A stretch of 64,000 bases of DNA from Strigamia acuminata (GCA_949358305.1 OX442314.1:12083060-12147059), one strand, 5' to 3'. Counted from the stretch's first letter, positions 31,613 to 46,000 are shown. Made by a program: numbers and translations. The notes: generated from the sequence alone by a model not told the origin.

Positions 31613-34600
31613 ATGTCAATACGACTGTCGATTCGTGCGGTAGTTTTGGTTGGACTTTTAGCGCTTGTCATCGGATTGGCGGTGGGACTTTTGCTCGGAT
31701 TTGTGTTGACTTCCAGCTCGGAATCGGACCACGATGCTAAAATCGCACTGATTCGACGTTTGACTGCCGACGGATGGAGTGAATCACCCGAAATCAATCA
31801 ACGCGTCCTCAATTTGATCGATCCGGAAAGAATCAGAGAAAATTTGAGGTTTGATCTATTTATTTTTATTAAATTCTCGTGAAAATATCTTTCGTTTTGC
31901 TTGAACGCTTCAAGGATGAAAGTAGACACTTGTTTACGTAACCAGAACTGCCAGTGTCTGCTTATAGTTAAATAAAGAGTCGCTTTGTGTTTGTATTCTG
32001 TATCGCCGTTATCAGTAAAGCGCTTAATTAACTCTGACATTTTTAGTATAATTTTAGCTTTTTTTTTTCTTTTTTTTTGATGAATGTAAACAGATTTCTT
32101 TCCAAGGTTCCTCATTTGGCGGGAACAGAAACGGATAATCAGCTCGCAATCCAAATTCGGGACAGATGGCTTCGTCATTTGGATTCGGTTCAACTAATCC
32201 CTTACGATGTTTTGTTGTCGTATTCAAATCTGAAGAAACCGAACACCGTGAGTTTAAATTCCTTTTACAAAACATCCAATTGAATATTCACTATTTAAAC
32301 ACGTTTAAATTCTTCTGCATTTATTTGTGCGAGATTTGGAAAAAGAAAAAAGAAAAGAAAAACGTCATGATTCAATTGAATCGTTGAACAGGTGCAGTTA
32401 TTAGGCCTAAATGGGAAGGTCCTTTTCAATTCCTCTTGTCGAGAAGAAGTCTTAAGACCCGAAGACGACCACGGGGAATTGAATGATGCTTACCACGCTT
32501 ATTCCCCTAGTGGAACTGCGCAAGTGAGTGGAAAGTTTTGAGTGCTTTTACTGCTTTGAATGGTCTTCCGTCATTGAATTCTCTCTTATCAATGTTAGGG
32601 AGATTTGGTGTTTGCTAATCAAGGAACCGAGGACGATTATTCGGAGCTTAAAGAGCACAAAATCAAGGTGGAAGGCAACATCGTGATCGTCAGAGAAGGA
32701 GGGCTGCCGACTGGGGCCAAGGTAGGATGAAATAAATGCAGTCGATGCGCTTTTGTGGGATTTCAATCAACAATTTCCGCTCAGATAAAAATCGCGCAGG
32801 AGCACGGCGCTATTGGCGTAATTACTTATCCGGCTCCGGCAGATGTGGCACCGAGAGGCACGGCTGTGAATCAAGTTTACCCGTACAGCACTTCATTGCC
32901 CGCGTCTGGAATTGTTCGTTCCTCGGCCGCAATTCAAGTAGGAGATCCTTTGACTCCTGGTTATCCATCCATCAGTAAGGAATCGCGATCCTTTTAGCGT
33001 TTTCAATGTAGTTTAACTGTGCAACCGCAACAGATGGCGCTTATCGACTTCCTCTCAAAGATGCTCTTCTGCCTCGGATTCCGAGTCAGCCAATCAGTTA
33101 TAATGATGCATATGTCTTACTCAAGTATAAACAAATTTTTTTTTTAATTTTTATTAGAAAAATGTACGTTTTTTAACGTTTTTATTAGAAAAATGTACGT
33201 TTTTAAACGTTTTTATTAGAAAAATGTACGTTTTTAACGTTTTTATTAGAAAAATGTACGTTTTTAACGGTTTTATTAAAAATGTACGTTTTTAACGTTT
33301 TTATTAGAAAAATGTACGTTTTTAACGGTTTTTTTTAGAAAAATGTACGTTTTTTAACGTTTTTATTAGAAAAATGTACGTTTTTTAACGTTTTTTATTA
33401 AAAAAATGTACGTTTTTTAACGGTTTTACTAGAAAAATGTACGTTTTTAAACGTTTTTATTAGAAAAATGTACGTTTTTAACGTTTTTATTTGAAAAATG
33501 TACGTTTTTTAACGTTTAAATTAGAATAATGTACGTTTTTTAACGGTTTATTAGAAAAATGTACGTTTTTTAACGTTTTTATTAGAAAAATAAAGTTTTA
33601 ATTAGAAAAATGTACGTTTTTTAACGTTTTTATTAGAAAAATATACGTTTTTTAAAGTTTTAATTAGAAAAATGTACGTTTTTTAACGTTTTTATTAGAA
33701 AAATGTACGTTTTTTAACGTTTTTATAATAGTGATGGTGTTTTTCCTTCGTTTTATTCTATAGAGATTTGAGAGGAGAAGAAATTCCAGAGTTATGGCAA
33801 GGGGATTTTAACCTCACTTACAGATTCGGTCCAGGATTCACTCAACGAAATCAGTAAGTAGAGGAATAGTTTATCGATTAATTATGTTTCCCGTGCCGAG
33901 GAAGATTCGATTTTCCGACGAGTGAACTGATCTGAAATTATACGAAAAAAAAATTGATTATTTTTTCCTTTGAATTTTTAAAGCAAGGTCCGTTTGAACG
34001 TGAATAATCAGAACATACGTACTCCATCTTTTAACGTGATTGGAATGATAAAGGGCAGTATTGAATCAGATCGATATGTAATATTGGGAAACCATCGGGA
34101 TGCCTGGGGTGTAGGCGCATTGGATCCATCGAGTGGCACTGCCATGCTCCTCGAAGTTACTCGTGTATTTGGGCAATTACTTAAAGAAGGTGAAGTTTTG
34201 CTTTGAGATAAGGAAAAAAAAGCAAATGCGTTACTCAAATTGGAGGAATTGTTTGTGCCGCTACCCCTATGCGTCGCTGCTGAGCAGCATGAGCAAACAT
34301 GGCGATTATCTGTCATTGGAGTTCCATCGTAAATTGATTTTTAGTGTTTTCTAAGAGATTGCGAGTGATTCGGAGTATTTTATTTACTTTTATGGTGGAT
34401 CCCACATTCCCAGGTGGTATTTTTAACTTTTTATGTACTTTTGTATGATTGCAAGCAGTTTATATTCAAATGACTTGGCAAGTGTGACTCGAATAAAAAC
34501 ATCTTTGGCGCTAATTTTGTCTCGCTCGGCGGCGGTGGCAAATGCTGAGCTGGCATTTTCCTCGCTGTTTGTGGCTTTTAGGGAGTTCGAAGTCGTGTTA

Positions 34601-36426
34601 AACTTCCGCTTGAACAATTTCTCAAATTTCCAGTAATGTATATACACATTTAAACTGTTTTTTTTTTCTTTTAAGTTTTACATTTTAAATTTTAAAGGGT
34701 GGCGACCAAGAAGAACTATTGTGTTTTGTAGTTGGGGTGGTGAAGAATTCGGTTTAATTGGCTCTACTGAATGGGTTGAAGTAAAATATACAAATAAATA
34801 AATAAATAACTCGATAATTTTTATAATTTTGTACATTATAATTTTTTTTTTAGGAGAAATTACCGAAATTACAAAAAGGCGCAGTTGCTTACATAAATAC
34901 AGACATTTGTGTGATGGGTAACTTAACTATACAAAATATGATTAATAAATAAATTATTTATTTATTTATTCTTAAGGAAATACTTTTACCACTATGCTGA
35001 GCCCAGTTTTAAAAAATGCCATATTTCACGTGACTAAAATGGTAGGAATTTATAAAAAAAAAATATTTTTAAAAGAATTTAAATATAAAAAATACAAAAT
35101 AACAAATTTTTGGTTTTCCTGCAACAGATTCCCGATCCAGAGAAAGTCCATTCTTCGTTATACAATGCGTGGACTGCGGCCGATGATTCGTCCGAGTCGG
35201 AACCAAAGTGAATAAACCCGCGCGCATGAATTGAAAATGGCGCTTAATGAATAATTCAATATCTTTACATATAGAATGGATCAATTGGGGCCCTTCAGTG
35301 ATTTTGCACCTTTCATCTTCCACGCTGGAATCCCTGTATTGGATTTTAATTGGCAGCCAGCTCTAGTTAACTAATTACAATTTCAAATCGAACATCTCTG
35401 AATAAACCCATTCTCTTACTTATTATAATTAGGAAAACCAAACGGGCGGTGTGTACCCGACTTATCACACGGGTTTCGAGACCTTTTATTTGATGGAGAA
35501 ATTGATTGATCCGACTTTTAAACGCCATCAAAGTTGTGGTCATGTGGCTGCTCTGATGGTCCGTTACATGGCAGGTGAGGAAAAGCAATTTATTTTACTT
35601 AACTTTAGGTGTTTAATGCGCATTTTATGGCATAAGTTTGGGGGGAATGTCAGCTTTTTTTAATGAGACGATAAATTGCCACTTTGATGTCCGTATTTAT
35701 GTCCCATTCTGTCTTAAAGCCGAGATGAATTTTCTTTTTTCTGCGCAGATAGTGCTCTGTTGCCTTTAAGTGTAACTCAAATGGCGAAAGGTGTGAAAGA
35801 GGAAATCGAGAAATATTTTCTGGAATTGGAGGAGCCAATGAGCGAACGAGGAGTTCCTGTGTGTGAGTTTATGGATATATGAGAGAACACAGTCGATAAA
35901 TCGTTAAAAGTGAATGAATATAAATTTGGTTCATTCAAACAGCCACGTTAGTCGAAGCCGTCCGCAATTTCACGCAAGTTGCTGAAGAATGGCAAGCTGA
36001 AGTCGATAAAATTAATCGCCAAAAGTACGTTTACATACGAAATTAATTAATTTAAAAAATATATTTATTTTTTTGTTTACAGTCCTATTGCAATTCGAAT
36101 GGCGAACGATCAAATAATGGCGCTCGAAAGGGTTTTTGTGTCTTTGCCAAGCCCGAAAGCTCAGGACTGGTTTTCCAGGTTTGAAACCTGGAATAATTGT
36201 TGATAAATATTTATAAAGTAAGGTTTTATTTGTTTATTTTTTATCCGAATGCAGGCATCGATTGTATTCGAGTGTTTCTGCCGTTTTGAATTTATTCGAC
36301 GCGATGGAAAACGCGAGAAACAAGAGGGAAGAAAACGAAATATGGCAGAACATAAACAGACACGTTTCTGATTTATTAATTGTTGTTCATCAAGCTAGCG
36401 ATATCTTGAGGACAAATACAATATGA
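31613..36426 (+). CDS. Glutamate carboxypeptidase II-like (NAALADase) M28B metallopeptidase
   Basis: Type II membrane zinc exopeptidase; family members remove C-terminal glutamate from NAAG or folyl-polyglutamate. Eighteen exons give 736 aa, close to human GCPII (750): 31613-31848, 32094-32247, 32392-32523, 32599-32721, 32785-32974, 33034-33124, 33764-33853, 33984-34189, 34698-34780, 34854-34917, 34977-35041, 35128-35207, 35275-35365, 35433-35574, 35749-35862, 35943-36024, 36083-36178, 36255-36426. A short cytoplasmic N-terminus precedes one membrane segment (about residues 8-33), then a protease-associated domain. All zinc ligands are present: His376 in GNHRDAW, Asp386 in ALDPSSG, Glu in GGEEFG (with the catalytic Glu before it), Asp in YINTDIC, and His in [10 protein letters not shown]. 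The C-terminal helical dimerisation domain is complete. Intron 6 holds a 30-bp minisatellite. Substrate preference is unknown. Confidence 0.92.
33125..33725 (+). repeat. Intronic minisatellite, about 30-bp unit
   Basis: About 20 copies of GAAAAATGTACGTTTTTAAC plus GTTTTTATTA fill intron 6 of the carboxypeptidase gene. Each unit contains the near-palindrome ACGTTTTTAACGT. Copies vary by one-base indels in the T runs. The intron is still bounded by GTATAA and a TCTATAG acceptor. Confidence 0.92.
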
Positions 36427-37077
36427 TCCAACTGTCGTCACTCGTCAATACATGGAAAGGTTCAACGACCTTCGATTTGTAAATAGAATAATACAGCTGC
36501 GAAACGTTTAATTTTTAAAGCAGAAACGTTTTTAATTTATAAAAATGGAACTTAAAACAAGTTATATTTGTAAAGTTTAGTAGGCTTTGTTATTTGTTAC
36601 AAGATTATATAATAAAAAAAAATTTAATTTTAATTTTGTATAACCTGCTCTCGCGTGTTGACACCAGGGTCACAAGTAGCGAACCTGAAGACAGTGCTTT
36701 GTTTAGGACTAAATGGACCAAATGTAAGAGGTGATATCAACACAGTTTTATGTTTAACGAGGTTAAAGGATGCGTGAATGTCTGATATTTTATAAATAAT
36801 TTAAAGAAAAAAAATATAATTAAGTGTTGAAAGAAAAGTCTGCGGAAATTATGACGGAAATAAATATTTTTGGTGGAAATTTTAAATAAGAAAACACGCA
36901 ATTTTTAACTCTCAAAACAGGAATCCTTAGGGCACGCATCGGTGGCTCAAGTAGGCGGTACTCGTATACGTATGACGTCACACAACGGCTACAGCGGTCC
37001 GGGGAAGTGAATGTGAAGGGCTGTGAAAAGCTTTTTTTTTAATTTAAAAAAACACTTGGAATACATATCGAGAAAGA
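36427..37077. other. Carboxypeptidase 3' UTR and TMEM179-like promoter region
   Basis: Candidate poly(A) signals (AATAAA-like) occur near 36484-36612. A perfect CRE palindrome TGACGTCA lies at 36973-36980, 98 bp before the next gene's start codon. No ORF of note. Confidence 0.45.
36973..36980. promoter_or_regulatory. CRE palindrome upstream of the TMEM179-like gene
   Basis: Perfect TGACGTCA, 98 bp before the start codon. Confidence 0.35.
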
Positions 37078-38583
37078 ATGAATTATAAGTTTGTTTTTGT
37101 GTTTGTCATGTATTTGGCAATATTCGTATCTGGATTTATTATCACAATTGCGTTGGGATTAACAAAGGTAAGACAAAAGCGACTTACAGGTGCGAGTTGG
37201 CAAAATGGATTCGCCCAACATAACAAGTTGTATCTAAATAATCGGACACAAGAGTAAATTCAAGGTCAAATCATTGCTTTTCTTCAATTAAACAATGGAC
37301 AGTGAAGACCATCGAAGAATGTGTGCATTCTTTTTGCAAAATTCAAAGATTTTAAAAGAAAAAATATTTGGAATCCACCTGGTGGGACGCTGAGTTAAAA
37401 CGACAGGTTTTTAACCTCAACTCTTTTTTTTTTTCGTGGTAATTAAATTGCACCTTCTGCTGAAAGCGAAATGTGATGATGATAACATTTCTTGGGAAGA
37501 GCAAAATCTAATTATAATTTTCTTAATGATAAATTAGCGAGATAAAACTTTAAAATTTTGCATTATAAATATTTATTTTATTTTTATTTCTTCTGTAGAG
37601 TAATTTTGATGGCAATTGTCCGCTATATTTGGACTTGGACTGGAGAGACATTACGAGTTTCACCATTAAATCATTTGGAAGAGGGACTACCTGCGATTAC
37701 GTCATTTATTTACCTTTAATCACGTGTATATTATTTCCATTCATCATGCTGCTCTTAATGGGTTACATCATTTTCCAAACATACTTGGGAAACACTGCGG
37801 CAGAGTAAGAACAAATAAATTTTTTAATTTTTATTTCAATTAATTCAATTATTTTTTTTTCCAGAAAGAGACTTAAACCAATACCACTATTAGTCGTAAA
37901 CTGCTTAAGTTTTTTCTTAATATTTATCGCTGCATGCGTAGTGACCACCGGCAGAAGAAAACTGTGTTCCAGCCTCACTGATTTTCCCGCCGCTTATGGA
38001 CGACCGAGCGCCACGTAATAAATCACTCAAGCTATAATAATCGTAAATTAATAGTAGGCGCATTCATAAAGTAATTTAAAAAATGACGGCTGGATTTAGT
38101 CTGTTTTCAGTCAGTGCGCATGCGCACATTTAAACTGCATTTAACTGCCAAGTTAAACCTAACTTTATTGAAAATTGCCCGTGATCATTAAGTTTTAGTC
38201 TCTATCTTTAAAGATAGAAATTATTATCCAATTGCAAGTTGTTGATCACCATTTATATAGTCTTAAAATGTCCAAACATTAATCTTTTTTTTGTTAATAG
38301 ATGTTACGAGGGCGAACAGATTGAATGGCATCACCCGCGGTTTAGGACGGCTACTTTCGTTCGGGACATCATTCTCGCGGAAGTAATAAAAAATAGATTT
38401 TTTAAAATTTTACCAACGAAATAAATATTTATTTTAAAAATATTTTTCTTCCAGGTTGTTTTGTGGATATGTTTAATATGGTGGATTTTCTTAATCGTGC
38501 CTGAACTTTTGGGATTATGGAGAAGAAGAGGGTTAAAGGCTTCGGCTTCGCCCGAGTCGGGGACAACGACGACTAAATATTGA
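37078..38583 (+). CDS. Four-pass membrane protein, TMEM179-like
   Basis: Function of this family is poorly known. Five exons (37078-37167, 37599-37804, 37865-38014, 38301-38382, 38455-38583) give 218 aa, near the 230 aa of TMEM179 proteins. Four hydrophobic segments are seen: about 5-28, 64-90, 107-126 and 158-178. The loop after the first reads GNCPLYLDLDW, and a CDY motif precedes the second, comparable to the conserved FxGxCxLF and CxF positions of TMEM179. A longer loop between segments 3 and 4 includes CYEGEQIEWHHPRF. Ends in a basic, Ser/Thr-rich tail. The gene model is solid because all splice phases agree; the family name is a moderate inference. Intron 3 contains the palindrome TGCGCATGCGCA (38115-38126). 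Confidence 0.7.
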
Positions 38584-40071
38584 ACCAAAGGGGGCGCACA
38601 TCTAGCGCGACACAATTTACCGCGACAACAATGTATCGCAAGAAGAAATACGTAGTCGCAGTTTCCAAAGTCGCGGTAGATTCGTGTCGTGGTAAGATGA
38701 CACGCCCCAAACTGCCAAAGATTTCTATTTCTACTGTTATCTATCATCCAGCAGGTGATTGGCATTTCCGGAACTGAAATACTTCCTTCCTTACATCATA
38801 TTCATAATTGACATAACATAAAACATATATTCAGCGACCACTAAAAAAAAATAATGCTGTGCTCTTTTAATACAACAAAAATTTACAAATTTCAAATAGA
38901 ATTTTATAATAATATTCATAAAGCATTCTCACATTACAAATTAATAATAATATTACAACAATCATGTGACATAAAACGTAAAATATTAACAACTAAACCG
39001 AAAAAAAAGTAAAAATTACACTTCGAAATAATATAAAAGTTGCACTTTCAAGCTCGTAATTTTACATCTATTATTCAAATAGCTTTTATTTCTTCTTTTG
39101 ATGTGCTGTAAATTATGTATATCCATTTACGTGTGTACCGTTATATAAGTGAAAATCAACACAAAAAAATGTACCCATTTCCGTAAATTTTTTTCATTCA
39201 CTTCTTAATAATAATAAAAAAAAATTTTAAAAAAAAACGAAAATAAAAAATGAATCAAAAGAATATATTAATGCTTCAAATACTTCTGTATATGACTATA
39301 TATAAACTCGTTAAAAATTGCAATTATTTCACAAACTAGTATAAATGTAATGATTGGAAAACGACGCTATTTGTATTAGAAATCTTACAAGTTAGTGCAG
39401 CAAGATTGAATCAGTTATTTGATTTTTGTTTAAATATTAATGAAAGCAAAGTCAGATCTTTCCCCGCATTAATTGGAAGAAGATATTTGAATTGTTAAGT
39501 AAAAAATGGAAATTTCCGTTAAAACCAACTCAAAAACACCTCGTTAATGCCCACAACAGTCAGATCTAAATAACATTTGTACCGTAATACTTCATTGTCC
39601 TAAACTTATTACACAATAATCACTTCAGGTGAGAAAATAATTCTTAAAAAGGCACTCACTATCCGTAGGCCGTACTGGGAACGAATTGAATTCTTTAATT
39701 CCTACCAGATCAAATATTATTTACCTGAGGTTTATTTATATAATAGGTCAACAGTGTCCTAAATAAATCCCTCCAACTTAACAAAAATGATTTATTCACC
39801 GTGAAGTGATTATATCCGCCATTAATTCTCAAAAAGCGTGACAAAAAAACAAATACAAAACAATAATAAATTTACAAATAAAAAACCAATCACATTTAGT
39901 GTTAAATTACATAATACACTCGAATACTGCTATTCATCTGAAACATATCGTAAGAAAGCATTCAAACTCTTAAAAATATAACAAAATAAACAATTAGTTC
40001 GCTCGATTCATTAGAAAAGCTACCCTGGAATGCGATACCGCTCGTGCTCTGGCTTCACTCAAATTCGCCGC
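38584..40071. other. Convergent 3' ends of the TMEM179-like gene and EML
   Basis: About 1.5 kb of AT-rich sequence with no ORF. Probably 3' UTRs of both genes. A minus-strand AATAAA occurs near 39731. Confidence 0.45.
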
Positions 40072-43000
40072 TTATCTCACAGCCCATTGCATCACGCTGC
40101 TGTCTCGTCCGCCCAACGAAATGAGTCGAGTGTCGTCGGCTAAAAACCCGACCGCCGTCACGTGGCTGCTATGGCCTCCATAAATGTGGCATAAAGACTG
40201 AAGAGAACTTGAATTACTCGAATGCGAGTTAGAAAAACGAAGGAACTAACCTTAGGTTGACTAACTGGATAACAGTATAGTTTCACTTTGCCGTAATCGT
40301 CACCAGTGGCTAATAATTTGTGATTGTGCGACCGATCGCACGTGTTTATGTCGGATCCGTCGCAACCTTCCGGCCATATCCCTTAAAGAGTGAAATTAAC
40401 GTTTTAATTAGAATTTTGATATCATTTTAACGCTCTGTTTTACCGTAAACGTTAAAACCTAAAGTGCAATTCTGCGTTGCCCATTCGGCATCTCGAAGTT
40501 GCGAGGAAGAAGGAATTTGTCGACAAACCGATGCGTTCCCTACGAAATGTGACGTATTTTACAATTTTAAAAAATTTCCGTTATTTTTTTAGTTTTGCTT
40601 ACAGTAAAGAAGTTCATAATCCCCGGACGTGGTTTGGATATTAGTACTGTCTGTTGACCAGTCCAGATGCGTGATAAAACTCGAGTGTCCCTGCGAAAAC
40701 ATTGAAAAAATTAAATCGCCGCCATTTTGATTTTATCGTATCTTATTTATTCAAAAAACTAGGTTTTTCTTGCCGGCAGCACTACAAATTATTTAATGAT
40801 TAAACTATTCCTACAAACTGAACTATTTTTACTAGAACTACTATAAAAAAAACTAATTTCTATCCGTTAAAATCTGCAAACTAAAAGTAGCAATCACTTA
40901 CCATTTCTTACCACAGAATTGCATGTTCAAATCATAGGTTTTTATTTTATACATAAAAGGAAACAAAATTCTTTTCAAATACAAAATGTGTGTAAAATTT
41001 AACATTTTATGCATTCATGCCGTCAACATGCCGCAAAGCAGTTCCGCAATTAATATTAAACTGAATATACCATGCAATACTAAGCTGGAAATAGAAAAAA
41101 GTAGATATAATTGACCGTATTCATACCCAGTAGTAGAACATGCGTTTCTGTGGTTTCTGATCTCGCTGTCAGTGAACATGAGAGAGAAAAAAAGGAGAAA
41201 CATTAAAGTTGAGAGTAGATTGGCATCAGTATATCTCTCTTCGGGAGATAAGACACCAGCCAAGATATGTACAAAAGCCGCTCAAACGTTACTCGCGTTT
41301 TAAATGCTAAAAATGTCTTCCTGGACGCGCTAAACTCACCAAACACCTCCCAATTCGACTCAATTTCTCATAATTATCTGAAACTTGATAGATGTAGATG
41401 TTGTTATCGCGAGATCCCAACGCCAGAAATTTACCATCTAGAAAATACAAATTAAAATAAACATTTCCACGCCAGAAAACGATTTTTTAAGCCTTACCGG
41501 GTGAAAATTTACAAGCATCGATCGCTTCTGCGCCATCTAAATGAGTGGAAGTAATTTCTCGTGTTGCAGCATTCATAACAACCCACTGCCCAATAACGGT
41601 ACACACGATTAGAGTGGAACCCTCGGGAGAAAAACACGCCGACTGAATGGGCTCCTGCGTTAAAATAATCAGTTCTCGTTAGTTAATTGCTCAAATTCGA
41701 GAAAAATCCACAAAAAAACAAAAAAATTCGTTTTTTTGTGTTTATTTCCATCTACTTACTCCAATAAATTTGTTCCAAACAACCGAATGGGACATCGTGT
41801 CCCACAAATGAATGGTTTTGTCATGGCCACCAGTAATGAACTGATTCTGAGTTGGATGGATTGCGAGACCCCATAGTTCCTCCGTGTGCCCCTTCAAAGC
41901 GACGCAAACATTCAATTTTGATCGCACAAACCAAATTTCCTCGCTTTTCTTACTTGCACGATGGTTTGAAACGTTAGATTGAAACTGCCTTGAAGAATAC
42001 AGTTCTTGGTTGTTCCTACAATGATACTACTTCCTCTTCCTTGAGTTATAGTGCGTACAGGTCCGACCGCATCTGGAAGCTAGAGCGCGATACACTTAAA
42101 CGAGTTTTTAATACATCATCTAATGAATTGCTTCGGTGTATATTACCTGGGCAGTTTGGCCCGTCTTTTTGAATTGGTTGTCCCATTCGACCATTCGGCC
42201 GTCTCTACCGCCGGAAATGGTGTTGCCATCTTTCATGGCGCAAATTGAGAAAACTCCGCCGGGATGAACGTTCGATAAACATCTGAAAACACGATTTACC
42301 CCTAGAAAAGTACAAAATTTACTAATTTGCTCGTTGTAAAAGTAGAAATATACTAACCCCTCGTCCAAATAAGAATACTGCCGTTTGAATCTCCACTTAT
42401 AACATCGCCGTTTTCAGAAAACGCGAGACAAAGCACGAATTTCGGTTTTTCGAGTTTCTGAAAAATATTTTTAACATTTTTAACATTTAAAATTTGGACC
42501 GACCGCCGTTTAAATCTCACTTCAAATATCCCCAGTTTTTTCGTGAGTGTAAAACCGTCTAAATTCCAAAAGCTTATGTGTCCACGTCCGCACGTGATGA
42601 TGGTATTGCGGTCCATCGGATGAAATTCACACGCTAACACAGTTTCCGAAGCACACTACAAAATCGGAACCATTAATAACCGAGGCAGATCATTTTCCAA
42701 AACCGTCAACCTACTTTGGTTTCAACTAACTTATGACCTCTTTCTCCTTTCTGCCAGTCCCAAATGGACATGTTATGGTCAGATGCGTCGTCCACTGCAC
42801 ATAATAATAAACCGCCATCCTAAAATCCCAATAAAACAAAATTAAAAACACAAAAATTTCAATTTTTCAATTTAAAAACACAAAAATTTCAATTTTTCAA
42901 TTTAAAACTACAAAAATTTCAATTTTTCAATTTAAAAACACAAAAATTTCAATTTTTCAATTTAAAAACACAAAAATTTCAACACAAATTTTAAATTTAA

Positions 43001-46000
43001 AAATATAATCTCACAGCTTTTGAAAAGGCCAAGCACGTGACTGCCCTCTCGAACTCGCCGATACCAATCACGTGCAGCGTGTTTAAACTAACCGAATCCC
43101 AAACACGAATGTGTGGCTGCAAAACCAAAATAAATAACGTCAATAAACAAGAAAAAAATATTGAATAAAACTAACAAAAACATGCATGGAAAACAATAAT
43201 AAACCAACCTTTACCATAACAGCTCTCTTAATATTAAATGGAAGACGAAACGATTGATTGATTAGTAAATATTATAGTTATTAATTTCTCAAACCTCTCC
43301 ACTTTAACTTACCCTGTTATCACGACGATCGTGACCCGCTACCTGACCGGTAGCAACTAATAGTTTGTTTGGATGGAGTGTAAGGCTAAGAAGAAACAAT
43401 TTCGCTTTAATCAATTGAATAAATCGTTAAAAATATTTTTTCTTTACCATTTCACATCGTCCGTGTGCCCCATGTAATGCCTTTGCATTTGGTCTTCAAC
43501 ATTATACAAAACTACGACAGCAGCGATGAAATATACTATTTCTCCAGTTGGTAATAAATAGAGGTTATTACGGCAGTCACGGCCCCGATAGCCGTATCTT
43601 ATATTCGATTAAAGACTTATTTTTTGATTTTATCTAATTTTTGTTTAAAATTAAAATGAAAAAGATACATCCAGTCAAGTTTGAGACGTTCCGTCGGCAG
43701 ACTATTCACTTTATTAAGGCTGAAATCTTGTAAACAACTTGAAGGCGCGTACATGACGATCGGTCTGCCCCTTAAATACATCTTCAAGTAACCTTCCTCT
43801 GAAAAAGAGTTAAAAATTCAATATTCCGCATTGCAAACGTTACAATTTTAACCAACCTGAATTATAAACAGCCTCTTTCGTGCTATTCGAGTGAAATTAA
43901 AAGAAAATCATTAGGAAAAATATGTTAAAAGAACCCAGTCATCGTATAAAAACAAAAGAAATAAAATAAAATAAAGAAAATGCATATTTAAGCAACGCAT
44001 TACCCATGTCGTGAATTGTTGGCAGAAGATAACTTGACATTAACATGCAGATTTAACATTGATCCACTAATAGTGCGTCTAGAAATATAATAGCCATTAA
44101 AAGAAAATATAAGTAAAAAAAATAAAATAAAACCATAAATGAATGCGATTGGTGCGATCAAATGATACAAAAAGAATGAGCGTGCATTCTCAAACACCAA
44201 AATGAAGACAAAAAATGAGCGCATGCAAGTTTGAGTCGCGAGGAGATGCTCGTATGCACCTCTGAGTAGCGATGTGAGACGGAACGGCGTTGAAGTCTTG
44301 AGTTGACGACCATTTCTTGAGGTTGTTGGTGCTGTGAGTGCTGATCTGAAGATGGGTTGGCGCTCTGCTGGGAGACGGCGTGTGTCGCGGGGAAGGGGAA
44401 CTGCGCATGGACGACGGAGAAGGGCTGGGAATTGGGGAAACAGAGTTGGAACTAAGACCATCACTCTGCAAGGAGTTGTTGGAATGGTAATGAGACCGTC
44501 TGGGAGTGTTGACTGTCGGCGCGGCGCTTCGACGAGCTGCGTGCTGCGGGGGCATCATCTGTCCACTGGTCGCGTGGCCATCTTTTAACGCACCAACGTG
44601 GTTGGATATAGCAACTAAAAAATAAATTAAAAATGTTGAAAATTAATAACGATAATCTTTGTTTACAACCGATCGAGGATCAAATTAGGCCTATATTTGT
44701 ATTAGGCCTAAATTGAATGATTATTTCCTGCGTTATTAATTAAATAGTTTCCTTTTCGCGGAACGGAAAAGAGTATTTAATCGAGATGAAATCGACATTA
44801 GAAAAAGCAAAAATTGATTTTTAGTTACAAATATGTTTACACAAAAAATGGGTTACAAATATTTGACTGCATATTTAACTTAACCTCGATTCGGTGTTGA
44901 TGACATTTTAAAAGCTATACACCCAAAAATTCGTATTCAAATGGGCACAATTCGAAAAAATCAAACAAAAAAATTTTAAAAAAATTAAATGCCAGTGTTG
45001 AGAAAGCAGTCTGAATGTTAATCAGGCTGTGGTAAAAAGTTTAACCTTGTCCTTTAAAGCAATAACGGAAGGTATCATTCCATTTTAATAATAATAAACT
45101 CGACTGTAGCAACTAACAGCAAGTAAGCGCGGCCCAATTTTACATCTCTAGACCTATTAGCCTCAATTTATTCGTTACGGGCGAATGGAAGGCAATAAAG
45201 CTAATATGATGGGTCAGGATGAGAGAAAACATTTTGGCACTGACATACATTTTATTTCATTTACAGACACAAAAAACAATCGTGTTCGAATAATTAATTT
45301 AACAACACATTTTTTTCTCGCTCGGGTTAACTTATAACTAATTAAATGATTAAATGTCTATATAAAAAAAGGACCTTGAATTATAACCCGATGTCAAGGA
45401 CCCCACTGCCCGAAATCATCATAAAAACCCTCAAAAGATTTCGAGAAATACCGGTATTCAAATTCACTCGTTTGTGATGGAAAAGTGCTGCGAATTCACT
45501 TGTTTTTACCGTATTTACACAAAAACTCGTCTTTTTTTTCCATTTGACGTACAACCGAGTATTTTTCACACCTTTTTTCAGCTTCGTAAATGAACTCAGC
45601 AGAAAATAACGAGCGTGTATTGCTTTTTTTGGTTAATTCTCACCTGCTAATGACTCCTTACAAACTGATTGACCCATCCTGCCAACTCATCATACGCAAA
45701 TATTACAAATGACGCTGACAAAATTACCCAAACTATTCGCACGACTGTGTAAACTCTACCGGTAACCATGGCTAGTCGTTATAGAGATAGTACACTCCTA
45801 CAAAACAAGTTAACCTACTAGATTGCACATCAGACGTCAATACATCTCCTCTTTCTAAGATTTTACGGTCGAAATGCATCGCAAAGTCAACGGCAGCCAT
45901 TGTTAGCTTGCCCATGCGCACACATTTCACTCAAAAAACATCGTAAAACGAATCTCAGTGCTCGAAAGACCGGTGTTTTTTATCCCAATGTGTTACGGAC

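Noticed and set aside
44000-44464. 154-codon minus-strand ORF over the EML Ser/Pro exon
   Set aside because: It is out of the EML reading frame and runs into intron; the EML frame is supported by phase with both neighbours.
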